A DNA stretch of 12,230 nucleotides from Rhodobacteraceae bacterium UBA2553 (GTDB lineage Bacteria; Pseudomonadota; Alphaproteobacteria; Rhodobacterales; Rhodobacteraceae): NCBI GenBank assembly GCA_002340515.1, contig DDMF01000085.1:16611-28840 (forward strand), in the 5' to 3' direction. Under the pieces are notes generated by a model. The model searched no databases, had not been told where the DNA came from, and was given only the letters and a program-made list of their open reading frames with translations. Shown in pieces: positions 1 to 5,920 of this stretch (the stretch's first letter is position 1; each line of letters starts with the position of its first letter). A program made the position numbers and the translations under genes.

Positions 1-238
1 GGGTTTGGCGGTCAAAAAGTTGGGTCACGCGGAAAAGACCATCCACGGCCACCCAGTCGCCGACCACAAATTCACCGGATTCGCGGTCTGGGTACAGGGT
101 TTCGACGCCTGTGGGTCCCAAGCCGATCAGCTTATCGCGGTGCACTTCGGTGATACGAAACAGAGAGGGTTCCGCACAATCTATTGCTTGCTGTGCCAGA
201 AAGTTGGACCAGCCAAGGTCCTTAAGTGTATAGGTCAT
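1..238 (-). CDS. rsgA: Ribosome small-subunit-dependent GTPase A, N-terminal fragment (cut by window edge)
   Basis: This is the first 79 codons of a minus-strand gene that runs off the left edge; the start is ATG at 238-236. The translation begins MTYTLKDLGWSNFLAQQA and continues through FRITEVHRDKLIGLGPTG and SGEFVVGDWVAVDG. That pattern of an 'LGW' opening, a 'V-HRD' strand and 'GDWVAVD' is the N-terminal OB-fold of RsgA/YjeQ. Members of the family are circularly permuted GTPases that act late in 30S subunit maturation and dissociate on GTP hydrolysis. The GTPase core and the C-terminal zinc domain lie outside the window, so neither they nor the integrity of the gene can be judged. A modest GGCAGG ribosome binding site sits 7 nt before the ATG. 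The structured spacer upstream separates it from ffs. Identification rests on recalled family sequence, not on a search. Confidence 0.78.
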   Translation of the reverse strand, partial: MTYTLKDLGWSNFLAQQAIDCAEPSLFRITEVHRDKLIGLGPTGVETLYPDRESGEFVVGDWVAVDGLFRVTQLFDRQT

Positions 239-275
239 ATGTATGCCTGCCTAAAAAAGTCACGGCAATTTCGGG

Positions 276-292
276 CATCGCAAAGCGCGATG
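276..292. repeat. Short inverted repeat upstream of rsgA
   Basis: Perfect 6-bp arms CATCGC (276-281) and GCGATG (287-292) flank a 5-nt loop, about 40 bp before the rsgA start codon. No T-run follows closely on either strand, so it is not a canonical intrinsic terminator. On its own it could be chance; it is recorded because it belongs to a series of dyads filling the ffs-rsgA spacer. Confidence 0.35.
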
Positions 293-306
293 GCGAAAAG
301 GTGAGA

Positions 307-349
307 CAGGCAGCGATCACGCGGTTGCGGATCAGAAAGAAGCTGCCTG
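307..349. repeat. Long-loop inverted repeat CAGGCAGC / GCTGCCTG
   Basis: Perfect 8-bp arms at 307-314 and 342-349 enclose a 27-nt loop. That loop itself carries GATC at 315-318 and at 330-333, which could extend the structure after an internal bulge. On the minus strand, the arm transcribed first (349-342) lies within the last codons of a 12-codon ORF, and the second arm lies after its stop codon. A ribosome on that ORF would therefore cover half of the hairpin. No T-tract follows, so it is not a standard attenuator-terminator. Function unknown. Confidence 0.4.
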
Positions 350-370
350 AAGGGGATGTGCAACAATCAT
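332..370 (-). CDS. Possible 12-codon leader ORF upstream of rsgA (weak candidate)
   Basis: On the minus strand a strong Shine-Dalgarno run, GGAGGG, is followed after 5 nt by ATG (370-368). The ORF encodes MIVAHPLQAASF and stops with TGA at 334-332. It lies about 95 bp upstream of the rsgA start codon and overlaps the first arm of an 8-bp inverted repeat (349-342). The peptide has no run of a single amino acid of the kind seen in classic attenuation leaders. It is recorded because its ribosome binding site is clearly better than that of rsgA. With so few codons, chance is a fully adequate explanation. Confidence 0.15.
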   Translation of the reverse strand: MIVAHPLQAASF

Positions 371-400
371 AATGTCCCTCCATTTGGCGGTGTTACCCTC

Positions 401-519
401 GGCGAAACTGCGTTTCACCTGTCGCCGTCAAATCCTTCGGATGTTGACGTACTGCTCTCCCTCTCGGTGAATTCTACGAATTCCCCTGTCGGGTGTTTCA
501 AATTCTGTGAATTTGAAAC
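401..519. repeat. Cluster of four short-loop inverted repeats downstream of ffs
   Basis: Four dyads follow one another with little between them. (1) GTTTCAAATT 495-504 with AATTTGAAAC 510-519: 10 perfect base pairs and a 5-nt loop. (2) GAATTC 469-474 with GAATTC 478-483: 6 base pairs and a 3-nt loop. (3) CGTCAAATCC 426-435 with GGATGTTGACG 439-449: 10 base pairs with one bulged base and a 3-nt loop. (4) GGCGAAAC 401-408 with GTTTCACC 412-419: 8 base pairs, one of them a G-U on the minus-strand RNA, and a 3-nt loop. The first starts 6 nt beyond the predicted 3' end of the SRP RNA. None is followed by a U-run on the minus strand, so none is a textbook terminator. They could be processing or termination signals, operators, or an uncharacterised structured RNA. 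Confidence 0.6.
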
Positions 520-524
520 TTAGG

Positions 525-619
525 TGAGAGGCTGATCACGACCCAAGCGGGGCTCGTTGTGGCTGCTTCCTTCCGGATCTGACCAGGTTGGCGAGGCGCC
601 TGCCCGCGCCAACCTCTCA
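525..619 (-). ncRNA. ffs: Bacterial small SRP RNA (4.5S RNA)
   Basis: The minus strand carries the almost invariant SRP domain IV core GTCAGATCCGGAAGGAAGCA at 583-564, continuing GCC, with its GGAA tetraloop closed by CC/GG. This is the binding site for the Ffh M-domain. The ends of the RNA pair with each other: TGAGAGG at 619-613 with CCTCTCA at 531-525, giving a hairpin of about 95 nt, the usual size of the small bacterial SRP RNA. With Ffh and the receptor FtsY it targets nascent membrane and secretory proteins to the translocon. The predicted 5' end lies 6-7 nt after a good -10 hexamer, which supports that boundary. The exact 3' end is inferred from pairing only. It lies immediately downstream of, and codirectional with, the cpdB-like gene but has its own promoter. 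Confidence 0.95.
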
Positions 620-625
620 GGCGTT

Positions 626-654
626 GATATAGGCGGGGTTTTGGCCGGATGCAA
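626..654 (-). promoter_or_regulatory. Sigma70-type promoter of ffs
   Basis: On the minus strand, -35 TTGCAT (654-649) and -10 TATATC (631-626) are separated by exactly 17 nt. The -10 ends 6 nt before the predicted 5' end of the SRP RNA at 619. The promoter lies wholly between the cpdB stop codon (668-666) and ffs, so the RNA can be transcribed independently of the upstream gene. Confidence 0.75.
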
Positions 655-665
655 GCCCGGAGCTA

Positions 666-2639
666 TCAAAGCATCAGTTCAAATTGCGCAAAACCATAAC
701 TGTCTTTTTCATCCATTGCCCGGATATTCAGCCACGACGCGTCATTCAGACAGAACGCAGCATTGGGGGCGCTGGGAAATTGCACCGATGCGCCGTCAAC
801 GGGGACAAACGACCATTGCGGTTCCTCTACCAGTTCAACCCGTTCAACGTCCTGAATATAGTGGCGCACGAGGTCGCGGATCGACATGGGTTTCACAGGG
901 ACGATTCGCGTTACGTCAATGGTTGGGAAGCCACCGCCGCCACGAATACGAAAATCGCTGGTCGCCAACAGAAACTCGTCATGGTCCTGAACCGGTTTGC
1001 CACCGTATGACAGATCGGTGATCCGCCCCGCCTGTTCGTTTTGCAACCGCCCGGTGGGGGTGAATTGCGCGGGCTGGGACAGGTCGATGCGATAATTCAG
1101 ACCAAAGACGCTTTCCAACAGATAACCCGGCGTGCTTGCATCCTTAAGCACCTGACAGCGCTTGCCTGGTTCCACCTGATTAAAGACACTCACCGCGCGT
1201 TCCAGCCAGGCCCGCAAATAGGCCCCATTGGCACGCACCAAGGCAAGTTCATTCGGGAACATGTAAAGGTCAGCAACCGATCGCAAGGTCAGCTCGCCGG
1301 GATGGATGGTCGTGTAATAGCCCGGCCCGCCAAGCCCGCCGCATTTAAAGGCCGCGGATGAGGCGAGCACCGGCAGGTTAGGCGCGGCGCCCGCATCAAC
1401 CAACTGTTGCGTAAAGGATGTCATCGCCTGTTGCACCAAGCGGGTGGATTGATCCGCCCCGATCAAGGCAAAATAACTGTTCAGGTTTTGATGCACATAG
1501 CCAACCCGCGTGCGCACGTGCATGAGCGTGCTTTCATGAAGCTGCCCGAGCAGTTCGGAGAACTCTGGCGTGACCGGCTCTATCGCTTGGCTATCTTCAT
1601 TGCTGACTTCCCGCAATGAAGACGCGGGGGCGGCCCTAGGCGGCGTGACAATGGCCCATCCATCCGGGTGTTCTTCCAATTCCAGATCAATCACCCCAAG
1701 GTGTGACCCCCAGAAACCCGGAATGACCACCGGCACCCCGTTGACCAAGCCACGAGCGCTGTCCACCTCGGCCTGATCAAACCATTGATGTTCCGATGGG
1801 GGCGTGCCGGTTTCGGGGCGCGGGAAAATCTGATGCGAATGCCCGCCGATCACTGCGTCGATCCCCTCGATCTCACAAAGGGGGACAATTGCATTTTCCA
1901 TGCCGGGGGTGTGGGGCGCAGCGCCAATGCCCGTATGCGCCACCGCCACCACAAGATCGACCCCTTTGGCGCGCAGCCGGGGCACAAAGGATTTGGCGGC
2001 CTCGATAATATCGCGCGTTTCCGGGGTAAGGCCTTGATCGGCCCCTGCGTGGATCGAGTTTGGCGGCAAAAAGCCGATCACCCCGATGCGCACCAATTGC
2101 TGTTCGCCAAAGTTGTTTTCAAACGCCCGATTGATGATCGCGTAAGGGGGCACAAAGGTGCTGTCGTGAATAGGTTGGTTGCCCTTTTCAAGGACGGTAT
2201 TGGACGAGACGATGGGGAAATCGGCCTGTTCAATGGCGGACAAAAGTACATCAACACCCCGATCGAAATCATGATTTCCCAAAGTTGCCGCATCATACCG
2301 CAGGTGGTTCATCGCCGCGATCATTGGGTGGACAGGGCCATCCCCCGCAGTTGCACGCACAGCGCTATGGGCGCTGTCCACGACAAAATCCCCCATTGCC
2401 GTTCCATGCAGAAAGTCGCCCGCATCAAGCAGCAGACAATTGCGTTCTTCCGTCCGGGCCTGTTGTATAAGTCTGGCGGTCTGCGACAGGCCCCACCGTC
2501 CGGTGGGCAAATCCGTCAGGTAATCATAGGGCAGGATATGCATATGCAGATCAGTGGTCGCCAACAGGCGCACCCGCATACGACAGACGCCAGTGTGGTG
2601 GTCCGTCTGGTCGAGCTGATCTGCCAAGGCATCCGACAC
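666..2639 (-). CDS. cpdB: CpdB/5'-nucleotidase-family metallophosphoesterase (2',3'-cyclic-nucleotide 2'-phosphodiesterase/3'-nucleotidase type)
   Basis: The gene encodes 657 residues from GTG at 2639-2637, with AAAGG 9 nt upstream; the next in-frame ATG (codon 21) has no visible ribosome binding site. The calcineurin-like metal site is complete: TTDLHMH (D30, H32), DAGDFLHG (D75), GNHDFDRG (N122, H123), VAHTG (H235) and GGHSH (H267, H269). The C-terminal 5'-nucleotidase domain is also recognisable, with LVRANGAYLRAWLE, VFGLNYRIDLSQPAQF and FRIRGGGGFP. Family members hydrolyse 2',3'-cyclic nucleotides to 3'-nucleotides and then release phosphate. E. coli CpdB is periplasmic. Here the N-terminus is hydrophilic and the upstream frame closes at a stop (2675-2673) with no hydrophobic segment, so no signal peptide is visible. 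Exact substrate is inferred from family; related 5'-nucleotidases are the main alternative. Several long ORFs on the opposite strand are shadows of this gene. Confidence 0.88.
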   Translation of the reverse strand: MSDALADQLDQTDHHTGVCRMRVRLLATTDLHMHILPYDYLTDLPTGRWGLSQTARLIQQARTEERNCLLLDAGDFLHGTAMGDFVVDSAHSAVRATAGDGPVHPMIAAMNHLRYDAATLGNHDFDRGVDVLLSAIEQADFPIVSSNTVLEKGNQPIHDSTFVPPYAIINRAFENNFGEQQLVRIGVIGFLPPNSIHAGADQGLTPETRDIIEAAKSFVPRLRAKGVDLVVAVAHTGIGAAPHTPGMENAIVPLCEIEGIDAVIGGHSHQIFPRPETGTPPSEHQWFDQAEVDSARGLVNGVPVVIPGFWGSHLGVIDLELEEHPDGWAIVTPPRAAPASSLREVSNEDSQAIEPVTPEFSELLGQLHESTLMHVRTRVGYVHQNLNSYFALIGADQSTRLVQQAMTSFTQQLVDAGAAPNLPVLASSAAFKCGGLGGPGYYTTIHPGELTLRSVADLYMFPNELALVRANGAYLRAWLERAVSVFNQVEPGKRCQVLKDASTPGYLLESVFGLNYRIDLSQPAQFTPTGRLQNEQAGRITDLSYGGKPVQDHDEFLLATSDFRIRGGGGFPTIDVTRIVPVKPMSIRDLVRHYIQDVERVELVEEPQWSFVPVDGASVQFPSAPNAAFCLNDASWLNIRAMDEKDSYGFAQFELML

Positions 2640-2858
2640 GCCTTTGCACCTTTCCCATTTTCTGAAGCTGCGTTAGGCATTCAAAAGGCCATTCGCTGCA
2701 TCAAGATTATTGTTTTGCAAAGCCAGCTTACCGTCGATCTGCGACACTCACCAGTAAATGATGAGTGAAACTGTCAAACTCTACCCAAGGATGTTCCTTT
2801 TCTATGTTAACAAATATGGAAACCCAGCTCATTTCTTCAGTAAAATACGGAAATACCA
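2640..2858. other. Divergent intergenic region between cpdB and nudC
   Basis: These 219 bp are more AT-rich than the flanking genes, especially 2757-2858, and must hold the promoters of two divergent genes. On the minus strand there is a perfect -35 hexamer TTGACA at 2777-2772, but no good -10 at 16-18 nt spacing. For nudC the AT-rich stretch around 2800-2820 is the likeliest promoter region, yet I cannot assign a convincing hexamer pair. A small inverted repeat, CACTCA (2745-2750) with TGAGTG (2762-2767), lies between. A 34-codon ORF (2758-2862) overlaps the nudC start by ATGA. No RNA gene is recognised. Confidence 0.5.
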
Positions 2859-3821
2859 ATGAAATTATCTGAAACTGTAAGCCTTGGCGCTGGTCTTCTT
2901 GATCGCGCCGCCACCGTCAGGTCCGATAAGGCGCAACTGAAAGAGCTGCAAAAAACTGGGCAATTTCTACCGATTTGGCGGGGCAAACCTTTGGTGAAAG
3001 CAGGCGATCAAGGGGGGTATGTTCTGGTGACGGTTGGCAAAACGCATCCGATTATTGCAAAACGCGATGATCCACCGGTTTTCCTTGGGCTGTCCGACGG
3101 ACAAGCCATTTTCGCCTGCAGTATTCCCGATTGGGAGGGGGCAAATTCAGATCTGGCAAACACGTTTCTAGACACCGAAACACACCCCCATCCGCAGGCT
3201 GCGGAAGGCACCGGATTCATGGAAATCCGAATGATTCTAACCGCACTTTCCCCCAAAGAAGCCGAAATTGCCGCCACCGCCCGCGCCATTTTAGAATGGC
3301 ACCGCAGCCATCAATTTTGCGCAGCCTGTGGTGAAAAATCCGACATGGCGCAAGCCGGGTGGCAACGCGATTGCCCTGCCTGCGGGCGGTTCCATTTCCC
3401 GCGCACCGATCCCGTTGTCATCATGCTGATCACCCATGGGAACCGCGTCTTATTGGGGCGGTCCCCTGGATGGCCAGAAGGCATGTATTCCTTGCTCGCG
3501 GGGTTCATGGAGCCCGGCGAAACGATTGAGGCCGCAACCCGCCGCGAAGTGCTGGAAGAAACCAACATTCAGGTCGGTGAGGTGTCATACCTCGCGTCGC
3601 AACCCTGGCCGTTCCCCGCATCCTTGATGATCGGCACCCAAGGCGAAGCCCTGAGCGATGAAATCACACTGGACCCGCACGAGCTGGAAGACGCCTTATG
3701 GATCACCCGCGAAGAGGCCATGACCTCCTTTGCCGGGGGAAACCCCGGTCTTTTGCCCGCGCGTCCCGGGTCAATTGCACATTTCTTGTTGCGAAACTGG
3801 CTTGCGGATCGGCTCGATTAA
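2859..3821 (+). CDS. nudC: NAD(+)/NADH pyrophosphatase (NADH diphosphatase)
   Basis: This 320-residue Nudix hydrolase cleaves NADH and NAD+ to nicotinamide mononucleotide and AMP; NudC enzymes are also known to remove NAD caps from RNA. A zinc ribbon is formed by C154-x2-C157 and C172-x2-C175, followed by FHFPRTDPVVIML. The Nudix box (215-237) has G215, E221, R229, E230, E233 and E234. The usual glycine before the last hydrophobic residue is N236. The SQPWPFP motif that defines NudC within the Nudix family is at 248-254. Residues 1-150 form the N-terminal NudC domain, so the protein is longer than E. coli NudC (about 257) and nearer to the long NudC forms. It starts at ATG 2859; the upstream bases show only a weak ribosome binding site. 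An SRPBCC-fold gene follows 69 bp downstream on the same strand. Confidence 0.93.
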   Translation: MKLSETVSLGAGLLDRAATVRSDKAQLKELQKTGQFLPIWRGKPLVKAGDQGGYVLVTVGKTHPIIAKRDDPPVFLGLSDGQAIFACSIPDWEGANSDLANTFLDTETHPHPQAAEGTGFMEIRMILTALSPKEAEIAATARAILEWHRSHQFCAACGEKSDMAQAGWQRDCPACGRFHFPRTDPVVIMLITHGNRVLLGRSPGWPEGMYSLLAGFMEPGETIEAATRREVLEETNIQVGEVSYLASQPWPFPASLMIGTQGEALSDEITLDPHELEDALWITREEAMTSFAGGNPGLLPARPGSIAHFLLRNWLADRLD

Positions 3822-3890
3822 ACGCAAGTTAAGGCACATAAAATATAGCACGGGGGCTTACCCCGCGTCACCATCCACTGAGAGGCAAAT

Positions 3891-4358
3891 ATGAAGTTCA
3901 CCACCCGCGAAGATATCGCCGCTGACATCGAACATGTCTTTGCCTCTGTATCCGATTTTGATGGCTTAGAACGGGCCGCGCTGCGACGTGGGGCAGAGGT
4001 TGTGCGCACCGACAACCTGTCGGCGCCGGGCGCAGGCATGTCTTGGCAAGCCAAGTTTCCGTTTCGCAACCGAGACCGCGAAGCCAATATGCAACTGATC
4101 GGATATGATGCCCGGCACGGGGTGACGCTCTTGTCAAAAGTGTCGGGGATCGAGGCAACTGTTCAGGTTGAATTGATGGCCTTGTCGCCAAACCGCACCC
4201 GTCTGGATCTGGTTCTGGACCTGAAGCCGAAATCCATTCCAGCGCGGCTTTTGTTGCAATCCATGAAGCTGGCGCGGGGCAATATGGTGAAGAAATTCCG
4301 CCGCCGGGTCGCAGATTTTGCGCAGAATATTGAAGATCAGGCCAAATCGCGGGCCTGA
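3891..4358 (+). CDS. SRPBCC-family (START/Bet v1-like) small protein
   Basis: A 155-residue protein with the look of the polyketide cyclase/dehydrase SRPBCC family. It opens with a first strand MKFTTREDIAADIEHVFASV followed by SDFDGLERAALRRG, has antiparallel strands in the middle (GMSWQAKFPFRN, NMQLIGYDARHGVTLLSKV, TVQVELMALSPNRTRLDLVLDLKPKS), and ends in a long basic C-terminal helix (LLLQSMKLARGNMVKKFRRRV). These folds form a hydrophobic cavity that binds lipids or other ligands; no catalytic residues can be assigned and no substrate is predicted. There is no signal peptide or membrane segment, so it is probably cytoplasmic. A good ribosome binding site, GAGAGG, lies just before ATG 3891. 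It could be cotranscribed with nudC or have its own promoter in the AT-rich gap; it converges with pheA, 52 bp away. Confidence 0.75.
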   Translation: MKFTTREDIAADIEHVFASVSDFDGLERAALRRGAEVVRTDNLSAPGAGMSWQAKFPFRNRDREANMQLIGYDARHGVTLLSKVSGIEATVQVELMALSPNRTRLDLVLDLKPKSIPARLLLQSMKLARGNMVKKFRRRVADFAQNIEDQAKSRA

Positions 4359-4410
4359 TCTGACCCCATCGCCAATCACCGGCGCGTCACACCCGGTTCA
4401 GTCTCGGGTT

Positions 4411-5244
4411 TCAATCCCGGCTTGGATCGCGCGGGTAGACACCCAAAATATCCACCGTTTCGGTGAAGTGGTCCAACTCGTCCAGCGCGCGCTTCACATT
4501 CGCATCCTCCGGGTGGCCGTCGATATCGGCGTAAAAGCGGGTGGCGGTAAAGGATCCGTCAACCATATAGCTTTCCAGCTTGGTCATGTTCACACCATTG
4601 GTCGCAAATCCGCCCATCGCCTTATAAAGCGCGGCTGGGATGTTGCGCACCTGAAAGACAAAGGTGGTGATCATGCCGTGGTCACCGCGCCTTGTGTGGT
4701 TCGGTTCGCGGCCCATAATCACAAACCGCGTGGTGTTATGGCCGTGGTCTTCGACATCCTCGGCCAACACATCCAACCCATAGATCTGACCGGCCAGAGC
4801 CGAGGCCAAGACCCCTTCGCCCGGCGTTTTGGCCTTGGCAAGCTTGCCCGCCGCCCCCGCACTGTCGGCAGCAGCAACGCCTTTGATCTTATGTTTGGCC
4901 AAAAAATTCGCCGATTGCGGCAACAACACCAGATGCGCGCGCACCAGATTGATGTCGCTGACTTTACTTCCGGGCAGGCCCAACAGGCTGATATGCACCC
5001 GCACAAAGGCTTCGTCCAGAACATGCAGGCCACTTTCGGGCAGAAGGCGGTGAATATCGGCCACGCGGCCATAGGTCGAGTTTTCAATCGGCAGCATCGC
5101 CTGCTCTGCCGCACCTGACCGCACCGCGGCAATCACGTCCTCGAACGTCTCACACGGCATGGGCTCAAGATCCGGGCGTGCAGCGATACAAGCCTCGTGT
5201 GAATAGGCGCCAGGGTCCCCCTGAAATGCGATCCGACCGGTCAT
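4411..5244 (-). CDS. pheA: Prephenate dehydratase (monofunctional, with ACT domain)
   Basis: This enzyme converts prephenate to phenylpyruvate in phenylalanine synthesis. The 277 residues begin MTGRIAFQGDPGAYSHEA, the typical opening of the PDT catalytic domain, continue with PIENSTYGRV (52-61), and include the catalytic TTRF motif at 171-174 within GHNTTRFVIMG. An ACT domain follows at about 191-270 (TTFVFQVRNIPAAL, then NMTKLESYMVDGSFTATRFY). There is no chorismate mutase domain, unlike the E. coli fusion. The regulatory motifs differ from canonical GALV and ESRP: here they read AALY and ESYM. The start was set at ATG 5244-5242 because AGGAG (5259-5255) lies 10 nt upstream. In-frame ATGs at 5253 and 5274 are either too close to that site or lack one. 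Convergent with the SRPBCC gene and divergent from the cytochrome c gene. Confidence 0.93.
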   Translation of the reverse strand: MTGRIAFQGDPGAYSHEACIAARPDLEPMPCETFEDVIAAVRSGAAEQAMLPIENSTYGRVADIHRLLPESGLHVLDEAFVRVHISLLGLPGSKVSDINLVRAHLVLLPQSANFLAKHKIKGVAAADSAGAAGKLAKAKTPGEGVLASALAGQIYGLDVLAEDVEDHGHNTTRFVIMGREPNHTRRGDHGMITTFVFQVRNIPAALYKAMGGFATNGVNMTKLESYMVDGSFTATRFYADIDGHPEDANVKRALDELDHFTETVDILGVYPRDPSRD

Positions 5245-5301
5245 TTGTGCCATTCTCCTGCGAATTAGGTGCATTACACCCGTAGTGCGGCGTCATATCG
5301 C

Positions 5302-5331
5302 TTGAAATGTCACAAGGGAAGCGGCTAGAAG
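5302..5331 (+). promoter_or_regulatory. Candidate promoter for the cytochrome c gene
   Basis: TTGAAA (5302-5307) and TAGAAG (5326-5331) are separated by 18 nt. They match the sigma70 consensus at 5 of 6 and 4 of 6 positions, 31 bp before the preferred ATG at 5363. The 118-bp divergent gap must contain a promoter for this gene, which raises plausibility, but the -10 is imperfect. Confidence 0.35.
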
Positions 5332-5362
5332 GCTTTTAACTTTGGATGAGACGGAACGCGAC

Positions 5363-5890
5363 ATGTTCGACACAATGACACTGACGAAAGCTGGTGGGGC
5401 CCTTTGCGGTGCGCTGCTGATCTTCCTTTTGGGCAACTGGGTGGCTGAAAGCCTGTATACTTCTGGCGGCGGACACGGCGGCGAAGACCACGCAACCACC
5501 GGCTATGTGCTGGCGGTTGAAGACGACGCCCCTACAGAGGAAGAAGAAGTAGAGGCCGTGCCTTTTGCGGATCTTCTGGCCGCAGCGGATGCTGAAAAAG
5601 GCGCAAAATCCTGGAGCAAGTGTAAAGCTTGTCACAAGCTGGAAGACGGCGCAAACGGCACTGGCCCTCACCTGTATGGAATTGTTGGCCGCGCAATTGC
5701 CGCAATCGACGGCTTTAAATATTCAGACGCTTTGACTGGCCTTGGCGGCGACTGGACCCCAGAAGAGCTGAACGCTTGGCTGGAGAACCCAAAAGATTAC
5801 GCGCCGGGCAACAAGATGACCTTTAAGGGGTTCAAAAAAGAGACTGAGCGCGCAGATCTGATCGCCTATTTGCAGACGATCGGCAGCTAA
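5363..5890 (+). CDS. cycM: Membrane-anchored class I cytochrome c (cytochrome cy / c552 type)
   Basis: This 175-residue monohaem cytochrome is tethered to the membrane and carries electrons between respiratory complexes. An uncleaved N-terminal anchor at about 11-27 (GGALCGALLIFLLGNWV) is followed by a flexible Gly/His-rich and strongly acidic linker (about 33-70, including TEEEEVE). The haem domain follows, with CKACH (C87, C90, H91), the LYGIVGR helix-turn and M152 in GNKMTFKG as sixth ligand. In Rhodobacter, cytochrome cy of this layout links the bc1 complex to cbb3 or aa3 oxidase or the photosynthetic reaction centre; that role is inferred here. The start was set at ATG 5363, with GGAA a short distance upstream, rather than the in-frame TTG at 5342, because the protein then begins MFDTMTLTK as related proteins do. 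It is monocistronic, ending at a strong terminator. Confidence 0.9.
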   Translation: MFDTMTLTKAGGALCGALLIFLLGNWVAESLYTSGGGHGGEDHATTGYVLAVEDDAPTEEEEVEAVPFADLLAAADAEKGAKSWSKCKACHKLEDGANGTGPHLYGIVGRAIAAIDGFKYSDALTGLGGDWTPEELNAWLENPKDYAPGNKMTFKGFKKETERADLIAYLQTIGS

Positions 5891-5920
5891 GCGCCCGTTA
5901 AGTTACTGGATTTTTCCTAT

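Noticed and set aside
222..383. 53-codon minus-strand ORF starting at ATG 383 and overlapping the rsgA start
   Set aside because: It has no ribosome binding site within range; GAGGG is about 12 nt away. Its translation shows no protein-like features.
557..1021. 154-codon plus-strand open frame across ffs and the end of cpdB
   Set aside because: It reads through the SRP RNA and its promoter in antisense, so it cannot be a normal gene here.
1785..2768. 327-codon plus-strand open frame antisense to cpdB
   Set aside because: It lies almost wholly opposite a gene with intact catalytic motifs. Its translation is rich in Arg, His, Gln and Gly without any domain, which is typical of shadow frames in GC-rich DNA.
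4391..4409. Small hairpin ACCCG/CGGGT between the SRPBCC gene and pheA as a shared terminator
   Set aside because: It has only five base pairs, a 9-nt loop and no T-run on either strand; too weak to call.
4318..5118. 266-codon plus-strand open frame antisense to pheA
   Set aside because: It overlaps the complete prephenate dehydratase gene on the other strand and shows no recognisable family or ribosome binding site.
5268..5280. GGTG-N5-CACC dyad in the pheA upstream region
   Set aside because: Arms of only 4 bp are expected by chance and the motif does not match an operator I can name.
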